Source: Photorhabdus caribbeanensis (GTDB taxonomy: Bacteria; Pseudomonadota; Gammaproteobacteria; Enterobacterales; Enterobacteriaceae). Taken from it: a stretch of DNA of 45,564 nucleotides. The position numbers and the translations under genes were made by a program. Every line of letters begins with the position of its first letter. Within the stretch, counting starts at the first letter, position 1. Shown piece after piece: positions 37,993-45,564 of this stretch. Under the pieces are notes generated by a model, which saw only the letters and a program-made list of their open reading frames with translations, made no database searches and had not been told where the DNA came from. The DNA lies in contig NZ_RCWB01000037.1 in NCBI RefSeq assembly GCF_018448885.1, forward strand, positions 1 through 45,564, read 5' to 3'.

Positions 37993-39725
37993 GTGTCATG
38001 TTGCGACGGGTGTTATGGGGATGGGGAGCCGGGCTGGCGCTATTGCTCTGTCTGGTCTGGCTACCCTTATCGCCGGAGGGCCGGTGGGAGGGGGCAGTCA
38101 TTATCCTGCTCTGCACGCTGGTGGGGCTGTTTTATCGCGGGCGTTCTCAACGGCGAGAGTGCTTTAACAGCCTGTCTGCGGTACTGCCGCCTGAAAGTAA
38201 TCGCCTGCCGGTAGTGTTGGTATATAGCAACATCCAAGACAGCCTGTTTGGTGATGAACTGCTGCGTCAGACGCCGCAAGGCTACTGGTTGTGCTTACCG
38301 TCAGGGACTTCTCTGTCCGACGGGGTAGCTAGCTTGCTGGCCGCCCGGCCCTCTTGGGGCGGACAGTTAAGTGTGATGGCGGTGATAAACCCACAGCAAT
38401 ACCGTGACGCCGCCGTGTTGGCAGGTTGGGTGCGAGAACTGCGCTGGCAGCTATCTCAAGCGCGTCAACGACATGCTATCCCGCTGCCTTTGCTGTTAGC
38501 GGGCTACTTAGCCGTACCATCCCGACAACCTGACGACTCACCGTGGTTTGAGTGGCAATCGGGACGAACCACGGTGACGGCCTGGCGTGAAGGCGCCTCT
38601 TTTCAACCACTCGCGGATTGGTTGGAACAGGGCACGTTGTCGGAACAGATGGCGCGTTTTCAGCGTGGGGTTGAGCTGACTGGTTGGGCTGATTGGATGA
38701 AAGCGCAGGTATTGCCCGTCTGCCTGACCCCGGAAGATGGCTTATCTCCTTGTCCGCCGCTGGCGATGGTATTGAAGTTTGTACCGGCATTACCGCATTG
38801 GTTAACCGGCCATGTTTGGCAACAGTGGCTACAGACCAAAACGGCGCTGAACAGGGCGGGCGATCCGATAGTCACATCGGCCACCGGTAATGCTGCCGTT
38901 ACATTGCCATTTCCGGACAGTGTAGTGCGCTTGCTGCCCACAAGTGCGCTACAAACAGCGGTACAACGGGCCGTGGGGATAGCACTGGGGCTGTTTCTGC
39001 TGGCGGGCATAACTGCGTTAGGTTGCTCGGCCTGGCATAACCGACAGTTATTGCGTCAGGTGGAGAGTGACCTGCTGCATTACCGGTCCATTGCCGCGAC
39101 GGATGATAGCCGCAAGGCACAGGCGGAAGCAGTACTGAGGAGTGACGCTGATCGGCTTGAGAACTATCACCGGGATGGCGTGCCGTGGCGTTTGGGATTG
39201 GGGCTATATCAAGGAGCGCGATTACGTCCGCCATTGCATGCGGCCATCGCCGGTTATCAGGCTAAACCGAGGGAGAAAACGCCGGTAACGCCGGTGGAAC
39301 CACAGACCATCAGCCTTAACAGTCTGGCGCTGTTTGATGTGGGACAGGCGAAACTGAAAACGGGTTCGACCAGAGTATTAGTCAACGCGCTAATCAACAT
39401 CCGCGCCAAACCGGGCTGGATGATCCTCATCACCGGCCATACGGATTCCACCGGTGATGCCACGAAAAATCAGGCGCTGTCACTGGCACGCGCCGAAGCA
39501 GTACGCGATTGGATGTTACAAACCAGCGACATATCGCCGACTTGTTTCACTGTACAAGGCAAGGGAGCAACAAGTCCGATCGCGACTAACACAACCGCTG
39601 CGGGGCGAGCCGCCAATCGCAGGGTTGAAATTCGTCTGATACCGCATGCAGCCGCCTGTGCGCGACCGCAGAAAGTACCGGACACATCAACAACGTCGCC
39701 GCTACCGGCGACATCACTCAAGTAA
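37989..39725 (+). CDS. TagL-like T6SS protein with OmpA peptidoglycan-binding domain
   Basis: The 578-residue protein has two hydrophobic segments near the start (about 7-27 and 33-50) and a third at about 327-347. A periplasmic OmpA-like domain (about 440-555) carries the GHTDSTGD motif and ARAEAVRDWM and NRRVEIRL segments that bind diaminopimelate. This three-helix plus OmpA layout is that of TagL, which anchors the TssJLM complex to peptidoglycan. The start at 37989 overlaps the tssL stop by ATGA; an in-frame GTG at 37941 would lie inside tssL. The tail after 560 is Pro/Thr-rich. Confidence 0.85.
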   Translation: MSVMLRRVLWGWGAGLALLLCLVWLPLSPEGRWEGAVIILLCTLVGLFYRGRSQRRECFNSLSAVLPPESNRLPVVLVYSNIQDSLFGDELLRQTPQGYWLCLPSGTSLSDGVASLLAARPSWGGQLSVMAVINPQQYRDAAVLAGWVRELRWQLSQARQRHAIPLPLLLAGYLAVPSRQPDDSPWFEWQSGRTTVTAWREGASFQPLADWLEQGTLSEQMARFQRGVELTGWADWMKAQVLPVCLTPEDGLSPCPPLAMVLKFVPALPHWLTGHVWQQWLQTKTALNRAGDPIVTSATGNAAVTLPFPDSVVRLLPTSALQTAVQRAVGIALGLFLLAGITALGCSAWHNRQLLRQVESDLLHYRSIAATDDSRKAQAEAVLRSDADRLENYHRDGVPWRLGLGLYQGARLRPPLHAAIAGYQAKPREKTPVTPVEPQTISLNSLALFDVGQAKLKTGSTRVLVNALINIRAKPGWMILITGHTDSTGDATKNQALSLARAEAVRDWMLQTSDISPTCFTVQGKGATSPIATNTTAAGRAANRRVEIRLIPHAAACARPQKVPDTSTTSPLPATSLK

Positions 39726-39742
39726 CAATTGGAGTAATTATT

Positions 39743-40234
39743 ATGGCGATTCCCGCTTATTTATGGCTAAAAGATGACGGCGGTGCTGACATCAAGGGTT
39801 CTGTCGATGTACAGGGCCGGGAAGGCAGTATTGAGATTGTGGCGTTGGAACATATGTTGCACATCCCGACGGACAACAACACCGGCAAACTGACGGGGAC
39901 CCGTGTACACGCTCCGCTGGTATTCACCAAAGAGGTGGATGCATCAAGTCCCTATCTGTATAAAGCGGTCACTACCGGCCAGACCCTGAAATCTGCTGAA
40001 ATCAAATGGTACAGCATTGATGACGCAGGTCAGGAGAAAGAGTACTTCATCACCCAACTGGACAACGTGAAAGTGGTGAAAGTGGCGCCGCTGATGCATG
40101 ACATCAAAGACCCTGCCAAAGAGAAGCACAACCATCTGGAACGCATTGAATTGCGTTATGAAAAAATCACCTGGACCTACAAAGACGGCAACATCATTCA
40201 CGCTGATGCGTGGAATGAGCGCACGACGGCGTAA
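39743..40234 (+). CDS. hcp: T6SS tube protein Hcp (TssD)
   Basis: This 163-residue Hcp forms the hexameric rings of the inner tube. AIPAYLWLKDDGGADIKGSV (the conserved start), HPL-type loops replaced by VHAPLVFTKEVDASSPYLYKAV, and EKHNHLERIELRYEKITWTYKDGNI at the end are typical. The start has GGAG eight bases upstream. A strong terminator follows at once, which may set Hcp as the most abundant product of the upstream genes. Confidence 0.96.
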   Translation: MAIPAYLWLKDDGGADIKGSVDVQGREGSIEIVALEHMLHIPTDNNTGKLTGTRVHAPLVFTKEVDASSPYLYKAVTTGQTLKSAEIKWYSIDDAGQEKEYFITQLDNVKVVKVAPLMHDIKDPAKEKHNHLERIELRYEKITWTYKDGNIIHADAWNERTTA

Positions 40235-40242
40235 CAAGCTTG

Positions 40243-40272
40243 GCAGACGGATTAATCCGTCTGCTGTTTTTT
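40243..40272 (+). terminator. terminator after hcp
   Basis: GCAGACGG-ATTAAT-CCGTCTGC is a fully palindromic stem (8 bp plus the AT centre) followed by TGTTTTTT. It separates hcp from vgrG and suggests vgrG has its own promoter or relies on readthrough. Confidence 0.9.
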
Positions 40273-40411
40273 CATTTTTTGCGTGATCGCGGGGGCGGGA
40301 GGCCCCGTGATAAAAAAATTGAAAACCAGATAAATCATGACCTTATGGGCCTCGGTATACGGCTATGGGCGGTAGCGTACCCAAACGACTGAGGAATAAT
40401 CGGAAGAAAAT

Positions 40412-42811
40412 ATGACGAATCCAACACCGGTGATCATCTTTGATCACAGCCGCTACAGACTAAAAGTGTGGCGTAACAAAGCGCCGCTGGATGTGCTGGC
40501 CTTTACCGGGCAGGAAGCCTTAAGCCAGCCGTTTCGCTATGTCATTGAATTCACCAGTTCGGAGAAAGGGATTGAACCGGCACAGATGCTGATGCAGCAG
40601 GCTTCATTTACCCTGACTTCGCCTGCGATCAACCCGGGGATACGGTGGATGCCGATTGTGCCGCCGGAGCCGCTGCGTTCGGTTTACGGGGTGATCAGCG
40701 GCTTTAAACTGCTCTCCACCTCGCGGGACGAAAGCCGCTATGAAGTGACGCTGGAGCCTCGGCTGGCGCTGCTGGCGAGAAGCCATCAATACGCCATCTA
40801 CCAAAAACTGTCCGTGCCGGAGATTGTGGAGAAAATTCTGCGTGAGCGGCATGGCTTTCGTGGGCAGGATTTCCTGTTCAGTCTGGCGTACAGCTACCCG
40901 AGGCGGGAACAGGTGATGCAGTATGGCGAAGATGACCTGCGCTTTATCCAACGCCTGCTGGCGGAAGTGGGGATCTGGTACAAAGTGACGGCGGATGACC
41001 GGTTAAAGATCGACGTGGTGGAATTTTACGACGACCAGCGTGACTACCAGTTCAACGTCTACCTGCCTGCCCGTAATCCGTCAGGCATGCACGGCGGGGA
41101 GGACGCGGTGGTGTGGGGCATGGAGACCGCGTATCAGGTGGTGGAGGGAAAAATTGCGACCCGCAATTATGACTACCACGATGCCCGGCCGTATCCCGGC
41201 TTGAACACCGAGGCGGATGTGACACGGGGCGACCGCACCACCTATGGCGAAGCATACCATTACCGCGACGACTACCGGATACCCGGCGACCGTTACGCCT
41301 ATCAACCGGAGACGGAAAGCGGGGTGTTTTATGCCCGCCTGCATCACGAGCGTTACCTGAATCAACGCATCCGCCTGCGGGGAATGACCACCTCCGCCAC
41401 GCTGGTGCCGGGGCAGGAATTGAAAGTGAAGGGGGACGCCCCGGAAGCGTTTCGCAAAGGGGCGATCATCACCCAGATCACCAACAGCGCCCGCCGGGAC
41501 AGCAGTTTCGAGATGGCGTTCACCGCCATTCCCTATTCCGAGACCGTGTGCTTTCGCCCGGAACGGGTGCCGAAACCGGTGATGGCCGGCACGATACCCG
41601 CGCGGGTGAGCAGTACCAAAGTGAATGATACCTACGGCGATATCGACAAAGACGGCTTGTATCGGGTGGCGTTTAACTTTGACCGGGAGAAATGGCCGCA
41701 AGGGGGCGAAAGCCTGTGGGTGCGTCTGGCACGCCCGTACGCGGGGGAGACCTATGGCTTTCACTGGCCGTTGCTGGAAGGCACCGAAGTCGCGATCGCC
41801 TTTGAAGGAGGCGACCCGGACCGGCCCTATATCGCTCATGCGTTGCACGATTCAATGCACCCGGATCATGTCAATCTCTACAACTACAAACGCAACGTCC
41901 TGCGCACCCCGGCGAATAACAAACTGCGGATGGATGACGAGCGCGGTCGGGAACATATCAAACTGAGTACCGAATATGGCGGAAAAAGCCAGTTGAATCT
42001 CGGTCATCTCGTCGATAGCCAGCGCCCACACCCGGATAAACGGGGTGAAGGTTTTGAGCTGCGAACCGACGACTGGGGCGCGATCCGGGCCGGTAAGGGA
42101 TTGTTTATCAGCGCGGATAAACAGGCCCGAGCGGGTGGTGAAGTGCTGGAGATGGCCCCGGCAATCAGTCTGGTAAAAGGTGCGGTGAATCAGGTGCTGG
42201 AGTGGGGAACGGTGACCAAAACTCACCTGAATCATCAGCCGGATACTGAAAGCCTGAAAACCTACTTACAGCATGTGGATCAACTGAAAATGGCAGCCAT
42301 GCTGCTCAGTGCGCCGGAAGGGGTGGGGATTGTCAGCCCGCAGACCGTGATGGTGCAAAGTGGTCAGGCGCTCTATGCCCAAAGTGCGGGGGATGTGCAT
42401 ATTGCCAGTGCAAACCGGATTGGGATGAATGCGACACAGGCTATCTCCCTGTTAGCACAAAACGAAGGGATGCGTCTGGTGTCAGGGAAAGGGCCGCTCA
42501 CCATTGAATCACATGGCGATAGTTTAGGTATCACCGCATTAAACGATGTCACCGTCAATTCAACACAGGGTCACGTCCAGATTACGGCGAAAAATGGCCT
42601 GACATTGGCGTGTGGCGGCGCGTACATCCGTCTTTCTCCGGCAGGAGAAATTGAAATTCACGGGCCGGGCCTGTTAAGCCTGAAAGGGCAGCACAAAATG
42701 ACGTCACCGGCGAAACAGGACTTTCCTTTGCCTGACCTGCCTGAATCGGTGTGTAAAACGTGTTTGGAAAAAGCGCAGGAATTGGCGCAAGGGTTTGTTT
42801 TGAGGAGTTAA
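40412..42811 (+). CDS. vgrG: T6SS spike protein VgrG (TssI)
   Basis: The 799-residue VgrG has the gp27-like N-terminal half (GQEALSQPFRYVIEF, VMQYGEDDLRFIQRLLAEVGIWYK around 170). A gp5/OB region (TYGDIDKDGLYRVAFNFD, then SLWVRLARPYAGETYGFHWPLLEGTEV around 445) and the C-terminal beta-needle with a DUF2345 segment (about 560-760) follow. It ends soon after the needle with VCKTCLEKAQE, so no fused effector domain is present. GC content is higher than in the neighbouring genes. The DUF4123 adaptor starts four bases after the stop, and cargo would be carried non-covalently. Confidence 0.95.
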   Translation: MTNPTPVIIFDHSRYRLKVWRNKAPLDVLAFTGQEALSQPFRYVIEFTSSEKGIEPAQMLMQQASFTLTSPAINPGIRWMPIVPPEPLRSVYGVISGFKLLSTSRDESRYEVTLEPRLALLARSHQYAIYQKLSVPEIVEKILRERHGFRGQDFLFSLAYSYPRREQVMQYGEDDLRFIQRLLAEVGIWYKVTADDRLKIDVVEFYDDQRDYQFNVYLPARNPSGMHGGEDAVVWGMETAYQVVEGKIATRNYDYHDARPYPGLNTEADVTRGDRTTYGEAYHYRDDYRIPGDRYAYQPETESGVFYARLHHERYLNQRIRLRGMTTSATLVPGQELKVKGDAPEAFRKGAIITQITNSARRDSSFEMAFTAIPYSETVCFRPERVPKPVMAGTIPARVSSTKVNDTYGDIDKDGLYRVAFNFDREKWPQGGESLWVRLARPYAGETYGFHWPLLEGTEVAIAFEGGDPDRPYIAHALHDSMHPDHVNLYNYKRNVLRTPANNKLRMDDERGREHIKLSTEYGGKSQLNLGHLVDSQRPHPDKRGEGFELRTDDWGAIRAGKGLFISADKQARAGGEVLEMAPAISLVKGAVNQVLEWGTVTKTHLNHQPDTESLKTYLQHVDQLKMAAMLLSAPEGVGIVSPQTVMVQSGQALYAQSAGDVHIASANRIGMNATQAISLLAQNEGMRLVSGKGPLTIESHGDSLGITALNDVTVNSTQGHVQITAKNGLTLACGGAYIRLSPAGEIEIHGPGLLSLKGQHKMTSPAKQDFPLPDLPESVCKTCLEKAQELAQGFVLRS

Positions 42812-42814
42812 CCA

Positions 42815-43597
42815 ATGAATGACCATCAAATAGCTGACTGGATTGCATCACTTGCATCGTCTGTAACGGAAACCGGCATAAGTTGTATCGATATGATTGT
42901 GGATCAATCAGGGGGTAAGTTCCCCCTAATCCCGGCATTAAAAAGTTTTTCATCTGAGATGGATTGGTGCTCGCTATTTCAGGGGTTGCCGGAGGAGATT
43001 GTGACAGATAAAGCCCCGATCTTAATTCGGATTGATTTAACACAACCTGTTCAACGGCAATGGATGAATGAAATCATGATGCGCTTAGGTAGAAATCCTG
43101 TGTTGCTGGTTTTATGTTCTTCATGGTCGTTTGATCGCTTGTCCCAATATTTGATTCAGTGCGTGGATGCAGCCTACGCAGGGAAAGGCGGGATCTTACG
43201 CTTTTATGACCCGCGTATTTTTCCTGTGTTGTTTTCCCATGTATTGGACAAGGAACAGCAACAACAATTTTTCTGGCCCGCGCTGTTCTGGAGCTGGCTT
43301 GATCGTGATGGGGCTCCGCATGTTATCTGGCGTGAAGGCCATGCAGGGCCGGTTGATGAAACCTTTCAGAAAATTGAGCTCACAGATGAGCAGCTAGAAC
43401 ATCTCTTGTGTGTTTCTGATGCTCACGTACTGATGTTGCAACTGAATAATAAGGTCGAATATTCAGAATTTTCCCGCGAACAACTGTTCAACAATTGTTA
43501 TGCCCTGATGATAGAGACATCTGGTGAAGACATTTTACTGGATGACGACAGAGAGTCATTCGTACTTAAACACCTTAAAGCCAGATTATCGTCATAG
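42815..43597 (+). CDS. DUF4123 effector-loading adaptor (Tap/Tec-like)
   Basis: The 260-residue protein has the DUF4123 layout. An N-terminal alpha/beta part contains WCSLFQGLPEEIVTDKAPILIRI (around 51). The core CSSWSFDRLSQYLIQCVDA and GGILRFYDPRIFPVLF (around 125) give the typical YDPR motif. Proteins of this family are cytoplasmic chaperones that load a specific effector onto the VgrG tip and are usually followed by that effector. Here only 9 nt separate it from an immunity-like lipoprotein gene. TGAGGAG precedes the start, and it is coupled to vgrG. Confidence 0.88.
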   Translation: MNDHQIADWIASLASSVTETGISCIDMIVDQSGGKFPLIPALKSFSSEMDWCSLFQGLPEEIVTDKAPILIRIDLTQPVQRQWMNEIMMRLGRNPVLLVLCSSWSFDRLSQYLIQCVDAAYAGKGGILRFYDPRIFPVLFSHVLDKEQQQQFFWPALFWSWLDRDGAPHVIWREGHAGPVDETFQKIELTDEQLEHLLCVSDAHVLMLQLNNKVEYSEFSREQLFNNCYALMIETSGEDILLDDDRESFVLKHLKARLSS

Positions 43598-43606
43598 AGG
43601 TAGAAG

Positions 43607-44119
43607 ATGAAAAAACAACAATTGAGGCTGGCAGTTTTATGCCTGCTGCTGGTCGCCTGTAGCCAGTTTTCGGCACAGGCAGGCATCATTATCGCCATTA
43701 ACCATACCAAGTGGGCGATTAACCGGTTCACTGTGGATGATCAACCGGGTATCGATATTATCGGCCCGTATCAGGGCGGTGGTGGCGGTTGCTGCTATCG
43801 GGTTCCAGATAAGTGGCGACCGGGGATGACGGTTAAGGTGGATTGGGAGACCGGTGTTGGGGACATGGGGGGATTTCCCGGTTTTGCAGATAGAAAAAAA
43901 TATTTGGCGTGGAGGGACAAGATTAATGCCCAAAAGCGCCAGCATAGCCAGATAGTACCGCTGCCCGATTATACCGGGCAGCGCACCTGCGGTATTACAG
44001 TGCACTTCTTACCATGTGATCAGGTCAAAGTTACCACCTCGTGTAACACCTACGGTAGCCCGAACTACCCGATTAAAGAACCCTTGGAAATGAAGGAACC
44101 AAAAGTATGTCCGAAGTAA
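43607..44119 (+). CDS. DUF3304-like lipoprotein, array copy 1
   Basis: A 170-residue lipoprotein precursor. A KKQQLR start, hydrophobic core and lipobox LVAC put the lipidated Cys at 18; Ser at +2 predicts the outer membrane. The mature part has INHTKWAINRFTVDDQPG, the GPYQGGGGGCCYR motif (54-64) and PDKWRPGMTVKVDWETG, matching DUF3304, with further Cys at 128, 137, 146 and 168. From memory of the family, such lipoproteins accompany T6SS phospholipase effectors (Tle1 type) as immunity proteins. In this copy the variable patch after ETG reads VGDMGGFPGFADRKK. GAGGTAGAAG precedes the ATG. Confidence 0.85.
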   Translation: MKKQQLRLAVLCLLLVACSQFSAQAGIIIAINHTKWAINRFTVDDQPGIDIIGPYQGGGGGCCYRVPDKWRPGMTVKVDWETGVGDMGGFPGFADRKKYLAWRDKINAQKRQHSQIVPLPDYTGQRTCGITVHFLPCDQVKVTTSCNTYGSPNYPIKEPLEMKEPKVCPK

Positions 44120-44154
44120 CGCATACAGGCACTTCAAGTCCAGATTGTCACTAA
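44107..44154 (+). CDS. 15-codon stub ORF overlapping lipoprotein copy 1
   Basis: Inside the last codons of the lipoprotein gene, in another frame, an ATG with AAGGAACC upstream starts MSEVTHTGTSSPDCH and then stops. The same stub recurs at 44671 and 45235. It looks like the duplicated start of a gene that once followed the lipoprotein gene, with translational coupling. Confidence 0.45.
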   Translation: MSEVTHTGTSSPDCH

Positions 44155-44170
44155 TGTGAAGGTATAGAAG

Positions 44171-44683
44171 ATGAAAAAACAACAATTGAGGCTGGCGGTT
44201 TTATGTCTGCTGCTGGTCGCCTGTAGCCAATTTCCGGCACAGGCCGGAACCATTGAAGCGATTAATCATACCAAATGGGCGATTAACCGGTTCACTGTGG
44301 ATGATCAACCGGGTATCGATATTATCGGCCCGTATCAGGGCGGTGGTGGCGGTTGCTGCTATCGGGCCCCAGATAAGTGGCGACCGGGAATGACGGTTAA
44401 GGTGGATTGGGAGACAGGAGAGGCGAGCATGAAGGGTTTTCCTGGATATGCAGATTACGAAAAATATTTGGCATGGGTAAAAAAGATGGATGCTTATACA
44501 CGCCAGCATAGCAAAGTAGTACCAGTACCCGATTATACCGGGCAGCGCACCTGCGGTATTACAGTGCATTTCTTACCCTGTGATCAGGTCAAAGTCACCA
44601 CTTCGTGTAACACCTACGGTAGTCCGAACTACCCAATTAAAGAACCCTTGGAAATGAAGGAACCAAAAGTATGTCCGAAGTAA
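44171..44683 (+). CDS. DUF3304-like lipoprotein, array copy 2
   Basis: A 170-residue paralogue of the preceding gene with the same signal, lipobox (LVAC, Cys18) and GGGGGCCYR core. It is the most divergent of the set in the variable patch: EASMKGFPGYADYEK, then WVKKMDAYTRQHSKVVPVP where the other copies share WRDKINAQKRQHSQ. It also differs at residues 27-29 (TIE for III). Divergence limited to this patch suggests recognition of a different effector variant. It is probably co-transcribed with copies 1 and 3. Confidence 0.85.
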   Translation: MKKQQLRLAVLCLLLVACSQFPAQAGTIEAINHTKWAINRFTVDDQPGIDIIGPYQGGGGGCCYRAPDKWRPGMTVKVDWETGEASMKGFPGYADYEKYLAWVKKMDAYTRQHSKVVPVPDYTGQRTCGITVHFLPCDQVKVTTSCNTYGSPNYPIKEPLEMKEPKVCPK

Positions 44684-44718
44684 CGCATACAGGCACCTCA
44701 AGTCCAGATTGTCACTAA
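44671..44718 (+). CDS. 15-codon stub ORF overlapping lipoprotein copy 2
   Basis: This stub has the same sequence and position as in copy 1 (MSEVTHTGTSSPDCH), with AAGGAACC upstream. The reading frame is kept although it is not needed for the lipoprotein. Confidence 0.45.
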   Translation: MSEVTHTGTSSPDCH

Positions 44719-44734
44719 TGTGAAGGTATAGAAG

Positions 44735-45247
44735 ATGAAAAAACAACAATTGAGGCTGGCGGTTTTATTCCTGCTGCTGGTCGCCTGTAGCCAATTTCCG
44801 GCACAGGCAGGCATCATTATCGCCATTAACCATACCAAATGGGCGATTAACCGGTTCACTGTGGATGATCAACCGGGTATCGACAGTATCGGCCCATATC
44901 AGGGCGGTGGTGGCGGTTGTTGCTATCGGGCTCCAGATAAGTGGCGGCCGGGGATGACGGTTAAGGTGGATTGGGAGACCGGTGTCGCTTTTTCCGACGA
45001 CTTTCCCGGTTATGAAAATGATGAGAAGTATTTGGCGTGGAGGGACAAGATTAACGCCCAGAAACGCCAGCATAGCCAGGTAGTACCGCTGCCCGATTAT
45101 ACCGGGCAGCGCACCTGCGGTATTACAGTGCATTTCTTACCCTGTGATCAGGTCAAAGTCACCACTTCGTGTAACACCTACGGTAGCCCGAACTACCCAA
45201 TTAAAGAACCCTTGAAAATGAAGGAGCCAAAAGTATGTCCGAAGTAA
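44735..45247 (+). CDS. DUF3304-like lipoprotein, array copy 3
   Basis: The 170-residue third member has the signal LFLLLVAC with Cys18 as lipid site and the same conserved blocks. Its variable patch reads VAFSDDFPGYENDEK and then returns to the WRDKINAQKRQHSQ form of copy 1, so the patch looks mosaic. Residue 51 is Ser (DSIGPYQ) as in copy 4. The closest relative is copy 4. Confidence 0.85.
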   Translation: MKKQQLRLAVLFLLLVACSQFPAQAGIIIAINHTKWAINRFTVDDQPGIDSIGPYQGGGGGCCYRAPDKWRPGMTVKVDWETGVAFSDDFPGYENDEKYLAWRDKINAQKRQHSQVVPLPDYTGQRTCGITVHFLPCDQVKVTTSCNTYGSPNYPIKEPLKMKEPKVCPK

Positions 45248-45282
45248 CGCATACAGGCACCTTAAGTCCAGATTGTCACTAA
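45235..45282 (+). CDS. 15-codon stub ORF overlapping lipoprotein copy 3
   Basis: This reads MSEVTHTGTLSPDCH (one Ser to Leu change) and stops at the same TAA. The upstream AAGGAGCC is an even better ribosome site than in copies 1 and 2. Confidence 0.45.
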   Translation: MSEVTHTGTLSPDCH

Positions 45283-45298
45283 TGTGAAGGAGTAGAAG

Positions 45299-45564
45299 AT
45301 GAAAAAACAACAATTGAGGCTGGCGGTTTTATGCCTGCTGTTGGTCGCCTGTAGCCAATTTTCGGCGCAGGCAGGCATCATTATCGCCATTAACCATACC
45401 AAATGGGCGATTAACCGGTTCACTGTGGATGATCAACCGGGTATCGACAGTATCGGCCCATATCAGGGCGGTGGTGGCGGTTGTTGCTATCGGGCTCCAG
45501 ATAAGTGGCGGCCGGGGATGACGGTTAAGGTGGATTGGGAGACCGGTGTCGCTTTTTCCGACGA
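45299..45564 (+). CDS. DUF3304-like lipoprotein, array copy 4 (cut by window end)
   Basis: The first 88 codons of a fourth member are present. Apart from four base changes in the signal-peptide region (before about 45370), the sequence equals copy 3 up to the last base, including the VAFSDD patch. That points to a very recent duplication or gene conversion. The gene is incomplete only because the window ends. Confidence 0.85.
   Translation, partial: MKKQQLRLAVLCLLLVACSQFSAQAGIIIAINHTKWAINRFTVDDQPGIDSIGPYQGGGGGCCYRAPDKWRPGMTVKVDWETGVAFSD

Larger units (their letters stand above)
43607..45564 (+). repeat. 564-bp tandem repeat array of lipoprotein genes
   Basis: Unit starts at 43607, 44171, 44735 and 45299 are spaced exactly 564 bp. 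Each unit holds one 513-bp gene and a 51-bp spacer. The first ~80 and last ~50 codons are almost identical between copies, while codons about 83-118 differ. The fourth unit is cut by the window end and the array may continue. Confidence 0.95.

Noticed and set aside
41081-41848. 255-residue frame antisense to vgrG
   Set aside because: A shadow frame in GC-rich coding DNA, with no domain and no ribosome site; VgrG on the other strand is clear.

Overview
The window looks like the chromosome of a Photorhabdus strain (Morganellaceae, insect-pathogenic nematode symbiont). The evidence is a gammaproteobacterial core block in enterobacterial order (focA-pflB, ycaO, serC-aroA-cmk-rpsA-ihfB), a PrtA-like serralysin, and a five-module NRPS whose domain order and specificity residues match GameXPeptide synthetase GxpS. 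The species cannot be fixed from the sequence alone.

Positions 1-11985 are mostly conserved core. A truncated pflB reads leftward and ends against what may be a transposase remnant at the window edge. focA follows with a perfect FNR box, then ycaO and, divergently, periplasmic asparaginase ansB. A small TacA/TacT-type toxin-antitoxin locus with a truncated toxin lies before serC. Then come aroA, cmk, rpsA (with its structured leader) and ihfB, closed by a strong terminator.

Positions 11986-33892 are accessory. A 127-bp ERIC element sits just upstream of a decayed PAAR / S-type-pyocin / HNH-DNase effector. That gene has an internal loss in the PAAR domain and an in-frame TGA before the nuclease, yet its Im-type immunity gene is intact. 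An orphan serralysin with RTX repeats follows. A 1-kb AT-rich region with two kinds of direct repeat and a 48-codon ORF leads into gxpS (15.6 kb; A-T, Cdual-A-T, LCL-A-T, Cdual-A-T, Cdual-A-T-TE). The predicted product is a cyclic pentapeptide of the cyclo(D-Val/Leu, L-Leu, D-Phe, D-Leu, L-Leu) type.

Positions 33893-45564 hold part of a type VI secretion system in one direction: tssB, tssC, tssK, tssL, a TagL-like OmpA-domain protein, hcp, vgrG and a DUF4123 adaptor. The adaptor is followed immediately by a tandem array of DUF3304-like lipoprotein genes repeating every 564 bp (three complete, a fourth cut by the window end). These are likely immunity proteins with a variable patch. No effector gene lies between adaptor and array. 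Each repeat also carries a conserved 15-codon stub that overlaps the end of the lipoprotein gene and looks like the duplicated start of a downstream gene, possibly the missing effector. TssA, E, F, G, H, J and M are not in the window.
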